Positions 1 to 8,836 of a stretch of 64,000 nt of DNA are shown here, piece by piece. A program made the translations under genes and the position numbers. The stretch is from Arthrobacter sp. ov407. GTDB lineage: Bacteria; Actinomycetota; Actinomycetes; Actinomycetales; Micrococcaceae. How positions within the stretch are numbered: position 1 is the stretch's first letter; the number at the start of each line of letters is the position of its first letter. Where the stretch lies: assembly GCF_900102895.1 (NCBI RefSeq), contig NZ_FNGD01000007.1, positions 1 to 64,000 on the forward strand, read 5' to 3'. The notes below the pieces were generated by a model. The model was not told the origin of the DNA. It worked only from the letters and a program-made list of their open reading frames with translations, and did no database searches.

Positions 1-2
1 CG

Positions 3-233
3 CTCGACACCACGCTCTACTTCTGCGACCCGCACTCGCCCTGGCAGCGCGGGTCCAACGAGAACACCAACCGGCTCCTGAGGTTCTGGTTCGAGAAAGG
101 CTCCGACCTCTCCGTCCACACCACGGAGGACCTCCGCCAGATCGCCGCGAAACTCAACCGCCGGCCCCGGCCCACCCTCAACCTGGAAACCCCGGCCAAC
201 CGGCTGAACCAGCTGCTGCAAGCGGCGGCTTAA
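3..233 (+). CDS. IS30-family transposase, C-terminal fragment (5' end outside window)
   Basis: The frame is open from the window edge to TAA at 231-233 and encodes the last 76 residues of a DDE transposase. It contains CDPHSPWQRGSNENTN, the segment around the catalytic Glu of the IS30 DDE domain, followed by the usual basic tail with KLNRRPRPTL. The family makes a copy-out circle intermediate and recombines short terminal inverted repeats. The element's right end probably lies near position 266, directly against the truncated thioredoxin-like gene. Whether the element is intact cannot be judged because its left part is outside the window. Confidence 0.9.
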   Translation, partial: LDTTLYFCDPHSPWQRGSNENTNRLLRFWFEKGSDLSVHTTEDLRQIAAKLNRRPRPTLNLETPANRLNQLLQAAA

Positions 234-266
234 ACCCCGGCGTTGCTCCGACTCCTTGACTTTGCC
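234..266 (+). repeat. Probable right terminal inverted repeat of the IS30 element
   Basis: Between the transposase stop and the truncated gene lies a short segment containing GTTGCTCCGACTCCTTGAC and ending TTTGCC. It resembles the ends of actinobacterial IS30 elements, which carry a GTTGC and a CTTGA block. The left repeat is not in the window, so the exact end and target duplication cannot be confirmed. Confidence 0.45.
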
Positions 267-1144
267 TACTCGGCGGTACCGTTGCCGTGAGCGTCGATGT
301 CGACCCCGTGGGCGGGTCCCGGCGGCTCGCCGTCGAGGAGGACGGTGAAGCGCACCGGTGTGTCCGTCGCCGGCGGGCCCATCACGAGGTTGAGGTCGCG
401 GGCGAAGAACCTATACGAGATCGAACCATCGGGCTGGTCGAGCCGGACAGCTACGGAGCCGATCCGCCAGTCGCCTGACAGGGACCAGTGATTGCGCCGC
501 AGGACGGCCGGCGCGGAGTAGAGCTGACGATCGTCGGGGACGACCGGTTCTGGCGAGGCGAGTCCGACTGCACGTCCGTAGCCGAGATACGTTTCCGGTG
601 ACCCCAGGCTGGACCAGTCGGCCGCCGCCTCGACGCCTTGGGGCTCAATGGTCATCAGGCCCTGTTCGATTTCGGTGCCGGCCTCGCGCAGGAGCATCTG
701 GAGGACCATCTCGGATTGCTCGTATTCTCCTTCTCCAAAGTGGTGATGCCGGATCTGGCCCTTGGCGTCAGCGAAGTACACCGCCGGCCAGTAGTGGTTG
801 TCGAACGCCTGCCAGAGGGCGTAGTCGTTGTCGACCGCGACAGGGTAGCGGACGTCCATCTCGTTGATGGCGCGGGCCACGTTGGCGAGGTCGCCCTCGA
901 AGTCGAACTCGGGTGTCTGCACGCCGACGACCGTCAGCCCGTGGTCGGCGTAGGCGTCGGCCCATGCGCGTATCCAGGGCAGCGAGCGAATCCAGTTGAT
1001 GCAGGTGTAGGTGCCGAAGCTAATGAGAACGACCCGGCTGCGGAGGTCCACCGGCGCCAGGGGCTGTGAGTTGAGCCACGTGGTGGCTCCGTCGAACGGG
1101 GGCAGTACCCCTTCGACTGGCAGATCGTTGCGGTGCCGAAACAC
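266..1144 (-). CDS. Thioredoxin-like (redoxin/DipZ-type) protein, probably 3'-truncated
   Basis: A 292-residue protein with a thioredoxin fold at about residues 15-160. The active-site loop reads TYTCINW, with one Cys instead of a CxxC pair. A second beta-rich domain (about 190-290) resembles the C-terminal module of DipZ/TlpA-like redoxins. No signal peptide is visible, so a cytosolic peroxiredoxin-like role is likely. The protein stops at GNGTAE. Relatives, as I recall them, continue about 35 residues past GNGT, and the stop codon lies exactly where the IS30 end is inferred. The start is 9 bp downstream of the epoxide hydrolase stop, so the two are probably co-transcribed. Function after truncation is uncertain. 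Confidence 0.75.
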   Translation of the reverse strand: MFRHRNDLPVEGVLPPFDGATTWLNSQPLAPVDLRSRVVLISFGTYTCINWIRSLPWIRAWADAYADHGLTVVGVQTPEFDFEGDLANVARAINEMDVRYPVAVDNDYALWQAFDNHYWPAVYFADAKGQIRHHHFGEGEYEQSEMVLQMLLREAGTEIEQGLMTIEPQGVEAAADWSSLGSPETYLGYGRAVGLASPEPVVPDDRQLYSAPAVLRRNHWSLSGDWRIGSVAVRLDQPDGSISYRFFARDLNLVMGPPATDTPVRFTVLLDGEPPGPAHGVDIDAHGNGTAE

Positions 1145-1153
1145 TTTGGGCCC

Positions 1154-2368
1154 TCACCGCAGGGATCTGAACGCTGCGCGAAGCTCGGATGAGAACAATT
1201 GCGGTTGTTCCCATGCGGCGAAGTGGCCGCCTCGGTCGACGCGATTGTAGTAGATGAGGTTGTCTGGGTAGGCGCGCTCGGCCCAGCTCCTTGGGGCTTG
1301 GTAGAGCTCGTCGGGGAACACGCTGATGGCGAATGGGATCGTAATGGGCTTCGCGTCGAAGAACGACGCCGTGTTCTCCCAGTACAGCCGGGCGGCCGAG
1401 ACGCCGGTGTTCGTCAGCCAGTAGAGCGTGATGTTGTCGAGAATGTCGTCCCGCGTCAGGTCTCCGGCCAAGCGCCCGTCCAGGATCTCCGCAATCAATC
1501 CAGGCTGGCCGGTTCCGTCGCCGTGGTCGATCGCGAACGCCGCAAGGTCGATCGGAGAGTCCGCGAACCCGTACATCGTCTGCGGGCGCGTGCCCATGAT
1601 GAGGGCGTACGCGACATGCTTGGCGTAGAACGCGCTCAACTGGTCGTAGGCACGTTGCTCCTCGTCTGCGAGGCCGGAGGGCGCCGGCTCGCCGCGCAAG
1701 TAGCCGTCGAGGTCTGTTGGGGCGGTGCCCGGCATGTTCGAGTGGATTCCGAGCAGTTCCGGGGCGGCTTGCTGGCCCATCTGCTGCGTGACTGCTGCCC
1801 CCCAGTCGCCGCCCTGCGCCACGAACCGGTCGTAACCGAGCCGTTTCATCAGCACGACCCAGGCGCGGGCGATGCGGGACGGATCCCACCCGGTGTTGGT
1901 CGGTATGGCGGAAAACCCGTGGCCGGGCAATGACGGGATCACTAGATCGAACGCGTCGTCCGCACTCGCACCATATGCAGTCGGGTTCGTGAGGGGCTCG
2001 ATGATCTTCAGCTGTTCGATGATCGAGCCCGGCCACCCATGCGTGATGATGAGCGGCAGCGCATCATCATGCTGAGAGCGGACGTGGATGAAGTGAATGT
2101 CCAACCCGTCGATCTCGGTGGTGAAGTTTGGGAGCGCGTTGAGGGTCGCCTCGCATGCGCGCCAGTCGTAATCGTTGGCCCAGTGGCGGGCGAGCGCTTG
2201 CATAGTCGCGAGTGGCACGCCCTGCGAGTCGTCCGTCACCGTCTCACGCTCCGGCCAGCGCGTCGCGACAATCCGGCGACGCATGTCCTCCAATGCCTCC
2301 TGTGGGAAGTCACTGCGGAAGGGTCGGATCGAGCTCTGATCGGTCGGACTACCTGTCGTGTCGGTCAT
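1154..2368 (-). CDS. Epoxide hydrolase family protein (alpha/beta hydrolase)
   Basis: A 404-residue protein. It opens with an epoxide-hydrolase N-terminal domain (about residues 10-115) and continues into an alpha/beta hydrolase fold. THGWPGS gives the HGxP oxyanion-hole motif, GGDWGA carries the nucleophilic Asp, and GGHFAAWE carries the catalytic His. The family opens epoxides by a covalent ester intermediate to give vicinal diols. The ATG at 2368 was chosen because GAGGAG lies just upstream; an in-frame start 14 codons earlier has no such site. It is followed 9 bp later by the thioredoxin-like gene. The substrate cannot be inferred. Confidence 0.88.
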   Translation of the reverse strand: MTDTTGSPTDQSSIRPFRSDFPQEALEDMRRRIVATRWPERETVTDDSQGVPLATMQALARHWANDYDWRACEATLNALPNFTTEIDGLDIHFIHVRSQHDDALPLIITHGWPGSIIEQLKIIEPLTNPTAYGASADDAFDLVIPSLPGHGFSAIPTNTGWDPSRIARAWVVLMKRLGYDRFVAQGGDWGAAVTQQMGQQAAPELLGIHSNMPGTAPTDLDGYLRGEPAPSGLADEEQRAYDQLSAFYAKHVAYALIMGTRPQTMYGFADSPIDLAAFAIDHGDGTGQPGLIAEILDGRLAGDLTRDDILDNITLYWLTNTGVSAARLYWENTASFFDAKPITIPFAISVFPDELYQAPRSWAERAYPDNLIYYNRVDRGGHFAAWEQPQLFSSELRAAFRSLR

Positions 2369-3267
2369 GGTCTCCTCGTCTCTTCTCTCTTCTCCTAGGC
2401 GCGGTTGCATTCACACGCGCCGAACTTACTCCGTCACCTCGCAGCGTGGCGCTGTTCACGGGCCCCACGGCCTGTATTCGACGAGTTGCTGCCGCCACCG
2501 GTCTCGAACATTGAGATCACTTGCCGTACTGGTCATGCGATTGATCGCCACCAGCAGCTATGTCGGCCGGTCGACGGCTCGTTTGATCATCGGATGTTCC
2601 CCTGCGGTATCGGATGATGTGAGGGAGGTCGAGGCGTTGACCAGCTCTCATGTGCCGTCGACCACAGCAATCCCAGACTTCCGTGAACCAGCCGGGATGC
2701 TGACGAACGTCAGCGGATGACGAGACAAGCCTCGTGGTGGCATTAGCGCATACGAGGATTACTGAATGCTACTCGCGGGGGGTCGCACGGGGAAGGCCGC
2801 ACCGAACGCCGCCCTGTCATGTTCTGAAGTGACCATGACCAGGGGGTGATCGCCTCTTGATGGTGCGTCACCAGATCAATCGTCACGCATCACCCCCCGG
2901 TGGGATGTCGATCCGACTAGATGGTGTCATAGGCGCTGTTATCGGGTCCTCGTGGACGCGTTGCACAGGGCCTGTAGTCGGCGTTCCGGTATCACGTCCG
3001 CCGCGGGCGAGACCGCGGCCGCGCCGGCCCGTTCCAATACCGTTCACAATCCGCGGCGAACGTCACCCGTGCAGTCCTTGCTGGAATGCGTCAACAGCGC
3101 ACCCGTCACATTTTCACCATCTCCTGGGACCGCGCCGCGCTCGAGACGAATTCCGACAGGTTTCGGCATCCGCCGGCCCGGGACCCGCAGGACCGCGCCC
3201 TCCCGCGGGCGGGCCGGCCGACGTAAAGTTGGGCTTGTTCCACGCGTACCCGAGCGAGGAGGCGGCC
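2369..3267. other. Non-coding or decayed stretch upstream of the UBP protein
   Basis: About 0.9 kb without a convincing gene. Short open frames here show no recognisable motifs and no ribosome binding sites, and the composition is less GC-rich and less codon-biased than the neighbouring genes. The one ordered structure I see is the nested inverted repeat at 2842-2897. It most resembles degenerate accessory DNA. Confidence 0.5.
2842..2897. repeat. Nested inverted repeat (cruciform or RNA hairpin)
   Basis: The outer arms GGGGGTGAT (2842-2850) and ATCACCCCC (2889-2897) are perfect. Inside, TTGATGGTG (2857-2865) pairs with CACC-AG-ATCAA (2869-2879) with a two-base bulge. There is no T-tract on either side, so this is not a typical intrinsic terminator. 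It lies about 370 bp before the UBP gene. Confidence 0.5.
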
Positions 3268-3615
3268 ATGGGCGATACCCCCGGCATCGATGTTTCGGTG
3301 CCGCCCAGCGGGACCGGCTGCGTTGAATGCGAAGCCGGCGGCGGCTGGTGGCTTCACCTGCGGCGGTGTGCCCAGTGCGGCCACATCGGCTGCTGCGACA
3401 ATTCGCCCTCCCAGCACGCCACCGCCCACGCCCGCTCAACGGGGCACCCGGTCATCCGCAGCTTCGAACCGGGCGAGAACTGGTTCTGGGATTACCGCAG
3501 CTCCAGCTATTTTGACGGTCCGGAGCTGGCGCCCCCGGCAGATCATCCGGCGGACCAGACGGTCCCTGGACCGGCCTCACGGGTGCCTAGCGACTGGGAG
3601 GAACAGTTGCATTGA
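3268..3615 (+). CDS. UBP-type zinc finger protein
   Basis: A 115-residue protein. Residues about 10-85 form a UBP-type zinc finger: CVEC, then CAQCGHIGCC, then spaced His residues in QHATAHARSTGH, and GENWFWDY at the end. In eukaryotes the domain binds the ubiquitin C-terminal GG. Bacterial members are common in actinobacteria and their ligand is unknown. The ATG follows GAGCGAGGAGG, a good ribosome site. The gene is 46 bp upstream of a decayed MBL-fold fragment, as if the two were once an operon. The organism encodes Pup, whose tail is also Gly-Gly, but no link can be shown from sequence. Confidence 0.85.
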   Translation: MGDTPGIDVSVPPSGTGCVECEAGGGWWLHLRRCAQCGHIGCCDNSPSQHATAHARSTGHPVIRSFEPGENWFWDYRSSSYFDGPELAPPADHPADQTVPGPASRVPSDWEEQLH

Positions 3616-3661
3616 CGCCTGGAGAAGCGGGGGGCATGGTCACGGAGAGGAACCGATCGAC

Positions 3662-3928
3662 ATGGCGTCCGCGCTGAGCTTCAACGTACTCGACGCGCCG
3701 GAGAAGCCTGTGGTGGGGGATAGGCCTCGGCCGTTCGGGCTGCCAATGGCCTGGGACCCGATGACTTCGACGCTAATCTACGGCGAGAACGACGCGGTCC
3801 TTGTGGACCCGCTCACCACCGTCTCCGAGGCTGAGACGCTGGCAGCCTGGGTTACGTGCCAAGGCTGTCGCTGCGCCGACGCCATCGGGATCGGGCACTG
3901 CAGCCGCCGGCGTCGGTTGGAACGATGA
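3662..3928 (+). pseudogene. N-terminal fragment of an MBL-fold metallohydrolase
   Basis: The 88-codon frame begins like a known actinobacterial MBL-fold family, with VLDAP, then PMAWDPMTSTLIYG, then AVLVDPLTT. Where the THGHGDH zinc motif should follow, the sequence turns into an Arg/Cys-rich stretch and stops. No continuation of the fold could be found in another frame downstream. It is therefore read as a remnant with no expected hydrolase activity. Confidence 0.65.
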
Positions 3929-4372
3929 GTCCGATCCGGTCGCCCTCCCGGCCGACGACGGTGGCCGGCGTCGTTCCCGACCGGGACCTTCCGGAGCGAG
4001 GGCGGGATGGATCATCTTTGTGCTGTCTTGGGGTGGGTCTCGCTGGCGGTCAATTCGACCACGGGGTCAGGACAGTCACTGGCCTGAGCCGGAGTGATCG
4101 TTGGTGTGCGCGCTGTGCCGATGGTCCGCCGCCACGGCGCAATGCCCGCCGGCGGCGTCGATCCTGGTCCAGCCGGACCAGACTTGACGTGAACGAAAGG
4201 TGAATTGTTGCTCCGGGGCAACTAGGGCTGTGCGCCGACTGCTATCGTCATGCCAGAGGGCACACCCGGGCGCGGCGCATGACGTCGTAGAGGGTCGGTG
4301 GACCAGATCGTGGGCCGCCATCCGGGCACGTCTTGAGAGGTTCGGCCGGCACCGCTTCCTTGGGAGGACCCC
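3929..4372. other. Intergenic DNA without recognisable gene
   Basis: About 440 bp between the MBL remnant and the glycosidase. No frame has recognisable motifs. A small inverted repeat, GTTGC-N6-GCAAC, lies at 4207-4222. GGGAGGA at about 4361 serves the next gene. No strong -35/-10 pair was identified. Confidence 0.4.
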
Positions 4373-7144
4373 ATGACCGACGACACGACGACGCCGCCCG
4401 CGGCACCTCGGGGTGTGACCGCTGAACATGCCCGGCTGGCCGAGGCCACGGGTGCGGCGGAGGATGTCCTGTTCGAGGCGAATCCTTGGTACGAGTGGGG
4501 GCCGTACCTCTCGGAGCGGGCCTGGGGCACGGTTCGGGAGGACTACAGCGACAATGGTGACGCGTGGGAGTATTTTCCGCATGATCATGCCAGGTCCCGT
4601 GCGTTCCGATGGAACGAGGACGGCATGGCGGGGCTGTCCGATGTTCACCATGACCTGTGCTTGGGGTTGGCGCTGTGGAACGGGGCCGACCCCATCCTGA
4701 AGGAGCGGATGTTCGGGCTCACTGGTCCGCAGGGCAACCACGGGGAGGATGTCAAGGAATACTGGTGGTACCCGGATGCGTTGCCCAGCCATGCCTGGTT
4801 GCGGTGGCGGTATCACTACCCGCAGGCGGCGTTTCCGTATCAGCGGCTGATCGATGAGAACGCCCGTCGTTCCCGGGACGAACCCGAGTTCGAGTTGATG
4901 GATACCGGGGTCTTCGACGGGGGCCGGTACTGGTCCGTGGATGTCGCGTACGCGAAGGCCTCACCGACCGAGGTCCTTGCCCGGATCACCATCGAGAACC
5001 ATTCGCCCGAGGAAGCGGTGCTTTCGGTGTTGCCAACCATGTGGTTCCGCAACACATGGCGCGTTTCGGGCGGTGAGGCGCCGTCGTTGTCCCTGGACGG
5101 GGACGGAGTCGCGGTCGAGCATCCACGACTGTCCGGCTACCGGCTCGACGCCGCCCCCACCCAGGAGGGAGTGCGGCCGCAGGCGTTGTTCTGCGACAAC
5201 GAGACGAACACGGCACGACTGTTCGGGGCGGCTCCGGTCACCGCCTATCCGAAGGACGGAATCAACGACCACGTGGTCTCCGGCGCGGACACCGTGAATC
5301 CGCAACATCGGGGTACGAAGGCAGCCTGGTGGTATCAGGTGACCGTGCCGGGCGGGGGTCGGGTCGAGCTGCGGCTGCGGCTGCACCGGCCGGTCCCGGA
5401 CCAGACCACACCCCCCGCCGGCTGGTCCGACTCCTATTTCGACGACGTCATGACAGACCGGGAGCGGGAAGCGGACGAGTTCTACGCGGCGATCGCCCCT
5501 GCTGGGATCGGTGCCGGGCCGATGCAGGTGATGCGCCAGTCCTGCGCCGGGCTGGTCTGGAGCAAGCAGATGTACCCTTATCGGGTCAACCGGTGGCTGG
5601 ATGGCGACCCCGGCCAACCGGCGCCGCCGGCCGGGCATCGCAACGGCCGGAACACGGGGTGGCGGCACCTGGACTCGTTCGACGTGCTTGCCATGCCCGA
5701 CCCGTGGGAGTACCCGTGGTTCGCGGCCTGGGATCTGGCGTTTCACGCCGTCACCTGGGCGCATCTGGATCCCGCGTTCGCCAAATACCAGCTGTTGGTG
5801 CTCCTTCGGGAGTGGTTCCAGCACCCGAATGGTGCGCTCCCGTCTTATGAGTGGAGCTTCGACGACGTCAATCCACCGGTCCATGCGCTGGCCGCCATCC
5901 GGGTGTTCGTCATCGACGGCGGCACCGACCTGCACTTCCTGAAACGGGTGTTCAACAAGCTGCTGCTGAATTTCACCTGGTGGCTCAACCGGCAGGACCC
6001 CGACGGGAACAACCTGTTCGGCGGCGGCTTTTTGGGTTTGGACAACATCAGCCCAATCGACCGCTCGCACCTGCCGCCCGGCTTCAAACTGGACCAGGCC
6101 GACGGTACCGCGTGGATGGCGTACTACTCCGTGGCGATGCTCACCCTCGCCACCAAACTCGCCGAACATGACGACGTCTATGAGGACATGGTGGTGAAAT
6201 TCCTGGAACAGACCGTGCTGATCATGGACGCGCTGGAGGATTCCGGCTGCTACGACACTGAGGACGGCTTCTTCTACGACCGGCTCACCGACCCTTCCGG
6301 GATCAGCGTCCCGATTAAGGTGCAGACCCTCGTCGGGTTGATCCCTGCGCTGCCCGCGGTCGTGCTCCCCACCCAGGACACGGACCGGAACCGCCGGCTG
6401 CGGAAGCGGTTCGCCCTCCGGTTGGAACAGACCGATCGGCACGACATCCTCGATTGGCAGGTCCGCGGTGCCGGCGCGTCCAGGCGGACGCTGCTGTCGG
6501 TCCTCCCGATGGACAAACTCGTCCGGCTGTTCGGTACCTTGTTCGACGAGGAGGCATTCCTCTCTCCCCACGGCTTGCGATCGCTCTCCAAGCGCCACAA
6601 CACGCCCTACACGGTTCCGGGGCTGCCCACCGCGGCAATCGAATACGAACCAGCCGAATCGCGGACCGCGATGTACGGCGGCAATTCCAACTGGCGAGGC
6701 CCGGTGTGGCTGCCGGTCAACTACCTCATCATCCGGGCCCTGCTGCAGTACGACCAGTTCTTCGGTCCCGACTTCACCGTCGAATACCCCACCCGCTCCG
6801 GTCACCACCTGACCCTGCGGGAGATAGCCGGTGACCTCACCGATCGACTGGTGAGTATCTGGCTCCCCGGGCCGGACGGACGCAGACCGGTCTATGGTGG
6901 CGTGGACCTGCTGCAGAACGATCCCGCGTGGAAGGACAACCTGCTCTTCTACGAGTACTTCCATGGCGACAACGGCGCCGGACTCGGCGCCATGCACCAG
7001 ACGGGGTGGACCGCTCTGGTCGCGGACCTCCTCCTCGACCCACCCCGCCATAGCGACCGGATGGTGTTCCAGGACAATCCGGACCCAACCACCAAGGCAG
7101 GACCGCCGGAAACGGAAGCGGGAACCCATGTCCAACGAGGCTAA
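4373..7144 (+). CDS. GH63/MGH1-like glycoside hydrolase
   Basis: A 923-residue protein of the GH63 (processing-glucosidase-like) family. The N-terminal beta-sandwich part carries NPWYEWGPYLSERAWGTVREDYS. The (alpha/alpha)6 barrel (about residues 370-880) carries WEYPWFAAWDLAFH, with the Asp expected to act as general acid, then NSNWRGPVWLPVN and FHGDNGAGLGA near the end. There is no signal peptide, so it acts in the cytosol, probably on an alpha-glucosidic or mannosidic compatible solute or oligosaccharide. The ATG follows GGGAGGA. Its last 17 bases overlap the GH13 gene, which implies translational coupling. The substrate is not determinable here. Confidence 0.85.
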   Translation: MTDDTTTPPAAPRGVTAEHARLAEATGAAEDVLFEANPWYEWGPYLSERAWGTVREDYSDNGDAWEYFPHDHARSRAFRWNEDGMAGLSDVHHDLCLGLALWNGADPILKERMFGLTGPQGNHGEDVKEYWWYPDALPSHAWLRWRYHYPQAAFPYQRLIDENARRSRDEPEFELMDTGVFDGGRYWSVDVAYAKASPTEVLARITIENHSPEEAVLSVLPTMWFRNTWRVSGGEAPSLSLDGDGVAVEHPRLSGYRLDAAPTQEGVRPQALFCDNETNTARLFGAAPVTAYPKDGINDHVVSGADTVNPQHRGTKAAWWYQVTVPGGGRVELRLRLHRPVPDQTTPPAGWSDSYFDDVMTDREREADEFYAAIAPAGIGAGPMQVMRQSCAGLVWSKQMYPYRVNRWLDGDPGQPAPPAGHRNGRNTGWRHLDSFDVLAMPDPWEYPWFAAWDLAFHAVTWAHLDPAFAKYQLLVLLREWFQHPNGALPSYEWSFDDVNPPVHALAAIRVFVIDGGTDLHFLKRVFNKLLLNFTWWLNRQDPDGNNLFGGGFLGLDNISPIDRSHLPPGFKLDQADGTAWMAYYSVAMLTLATKLAEHDDVYEDMVVKFLEQTVLIMDALEDSGCYDTEDGFFYDRLTDPSGISVPIKVQTLVGLIPALPAVVLPTQDTDRNRRLRKRFALRLEQTDRHDILDWQVRGAGASRRTLLSVLPMDKLVRLFGTLFDEEAFLSPHGLRSLSKRHNTPYTVPGLPTAAIEYEPAESRTAMYGGNSNWRGPVWLPVNYLIIRALLQYDQFFGPDFTVEYPTRSGHHLTLREIAGDLTDRLVSIWLPGPDGRRPVYGGVDLLQNDPAWKDNLLFYEYFHGDNGAGLGAMHQTGWTALVADLLLDPPRHSDRMVFQDNPDPTTKAGPPETEAGTHVQRG

Positions 7145-8720
7145 GGGACCGGCCGGCGTCCGGAGGGTCATGATCGGCGAGGGGGCTGTAACGGACGAGA
7201 TGGCAGCGGCCGCCAGAGCACCTGGCCTGCCGCCACCGGTGGCCCACCCCTTTATCTACGAGATCAACACGTGGGCATGGCTCGAATCAATCAGGGTGGA
7301 AGAAGGTCAACCAACCGATCTGGGCTCCGTCCCGCAACGGTACTGGGATGAGATTGCCGGACTGGGTTTCGACTCGGTCTGGTTGATGGGGGTCTGGCGT
7401 CGCAGCCCCGCCGGAATCGCGATCGCACTGGCAAATCCAGCCCTGCGGTCCGATTTCCAGGCTGCTCTTCCCGATTGGCGTGCCGAGGATGTCGTCGGGT
7501 CGCCGTACTGCGTGAGGGACTATGTGGTCGATGACCGCCTGGGTGGCCCTGCCGGGCTTTCCGCCGCCCGGGAGGCGCTGGCGGTGCGGGGTGTCCGGTT
7601 GATCCTGGACTTCGTGCCCAACCATGTCGCACCGGATCATCCGTGGACCACGGGGGCGCCCGAGCTCTTCGTGCAGGGGACCGCCGCGGATCGGGACCTG
7701 GATCCGGAGTCCTTCGTCGAGGTAAGCGGCCGGGTGCTCGCCAACGGGCGGGACCCCTACTTCCCGGCGTGGCCGGACGTCGTCCAGCTCAACGCCTTCG
7801 ACCCCGCCCTGCGATCGGCGGCGGTGGAGACGGTGAGATCGATCGCCGATCAGTGCGACGGGGTGCGTTGCGACATGGCGATGCTGGTCATGAACGACGT
7901 CTTCGCCCGCACCTGGGGTGCCCGGGTCGGCCCGGCACCGGGTACAGAGTTCTGGCCAACGGTGATTACCGCCGTCCGTGAAACCCACCCCGGTTTCGTA
8001 TTCCTCGCCGAAGCCTATTGGGATCTTGAGTGGTCCCTGATGCAGCAGGGCTTCGACTACTGCTACGACAAGCGTTTGTATGACCGGCTTCATGGGGGTA
8101 GCGCTGACGAGGTGCGGCTCCACCTGCTCGCAGAACCCGCGTATCAGAACGCCCTTGTTCGGTTCGTCGAGAATCACGACGAGCCGCGGGCCGCGACGGC
8201 GTTCGGAGCCGGCCGTACACCGGCGGCGGCGGTGACGGCACTGACCCAGACCGGGGCACGGCTCATTCACCACGGCCAGCTGCTGGGGCGGAGAATACGC
8301 CTTCCGGTGTTCCTCGGCCGCTTCCCCTCCGAGCCGGTCGATGACCAGCTCGCGGCCTTCTACCGCCTGCTCCTGGCGGCTGTCGGCGACCCGGCCTTTC
8401 GGGACGGGCACTGGCAATTGTGTGAACGGTCGGGGTGGCCGGGCGATAACAGCTTCGAACACCTCGTCGCCTGGAGCTGGGACGGTGCCACCCGGTGGCT
8501 GATCGTAGTGAATCTGAGCGATGCGCCTGCAACAGGTCATGTGAGAGCACCCTGGCCGGACCTGCGTGGTCACCGGTGGCAGCTGACAGACCCGACCCGG
8601 GACATGAGTTTCGACCGCGCCGGTGACGATCTCGTCGACGGGCTGTTCGTCGGACTTGACGCATGGCAATGGCATTTGCTCCGCCTCGACCGAGCGCCAG
8701 AACGCGCTGACAACGACTGA
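7128..8720 (+). CDS. GH13 alpha-amylase-family enzyme
   Basis: A 530-residue cytosolic protein with the four GH13 regions in order: DFVPNHV (region I), GVRCDMAM with the nucleophile Asp (II), FLAEAYW with the general acid Glu (III) and ENHDEP with the transition-state Asp (IV). The barrel is followed by a beta domain containing WLIVVNLSD. The chosen ATG gives a 17-bp overlap with the GH63 gene. A second in-frame ATG at 7170 sits behind GGAGG but with only 3 bases of spacing. The family includes hydrolases, isomerases and transferases acting on alpha-glucans or trehalose. Its pairing with a GH63 enzyme and an exporter-type transporter suggests use of an intracellular glucoside, but the exact reaction is unknown. 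Confidence 0.88.
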   Translation: MSNEAKGPAGVRRVMIGEGAVTDEMAAAARAPGLPPPVAHPFIYEINTWAWLESIRVEEGQPTDLGSVPQRYWDEIAGLGFDSVWLMGVWRRSPAGIAIALANPALRSDFQAALPDWRAEDVVGSPYCVRDYVVDDRLGGPAGLSAAREALAVRGVRLILDFVPNHVAPDHPWTTGAPELFVQGTAADRDLDPESFVEVSGRVLANGRDPYFPAWPDVVQLNAFDPALRSAAVETVRSIADQCDGVRCDMAMLVMNDVFARTWGARVGPAPGTEFWPTVITAVRETHPGFVFLAEAYWDLEWSLMQQGFDYCYDKRLYDRLHGGSADEVRLHLLAEPAYQNALVRFVENHDEPRAATAFGAGRTPAAAVTALTQTGARLIHHGQLLGRRIRLPVFLGRFPSEPVDDQLAAFYRLLLAAVGDPAFRDGHWQLCERSGWPGDNSFEHLVAWSWDGATRWLIVVNLSDAPATGHVRAPWPDLRGHRWQLTDPTRDMSFDRAGDDLVDGLFVGLDAWQWHLLRLDRAPERADND

Positions 8721-8836
8721 CGGGCCCCAGGGCGACCGCCGTTGTGCCGTCCGGCGGGACGGCCGACGGTCGCCGCCCCCGCACGCCAGCGATCCGCCGT
8801 CGGACGGTATCGCGACCACCTCGAAAGGAGCCCGGA

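Noticed and set aside
2358..2720. Possible gene divergent from the epoxide hydrolase
   Set aside because: Composition is Ser/Arg-rich and codon use is unlike the neighbours; no family was recognised.
4207..4222. Terminator after the MBL remnant
   Set aside because: The stem GTTGC-N6-GCAAC is only 5 bp and has no T-tract.
4961..7171. A 736-codon open frame antisense to the GH63 gene
   Set aside because: It mirrors the codon bias of the sense gene, has no recognisable motif, and long antisense frames are usual in such GC-rich DNA.
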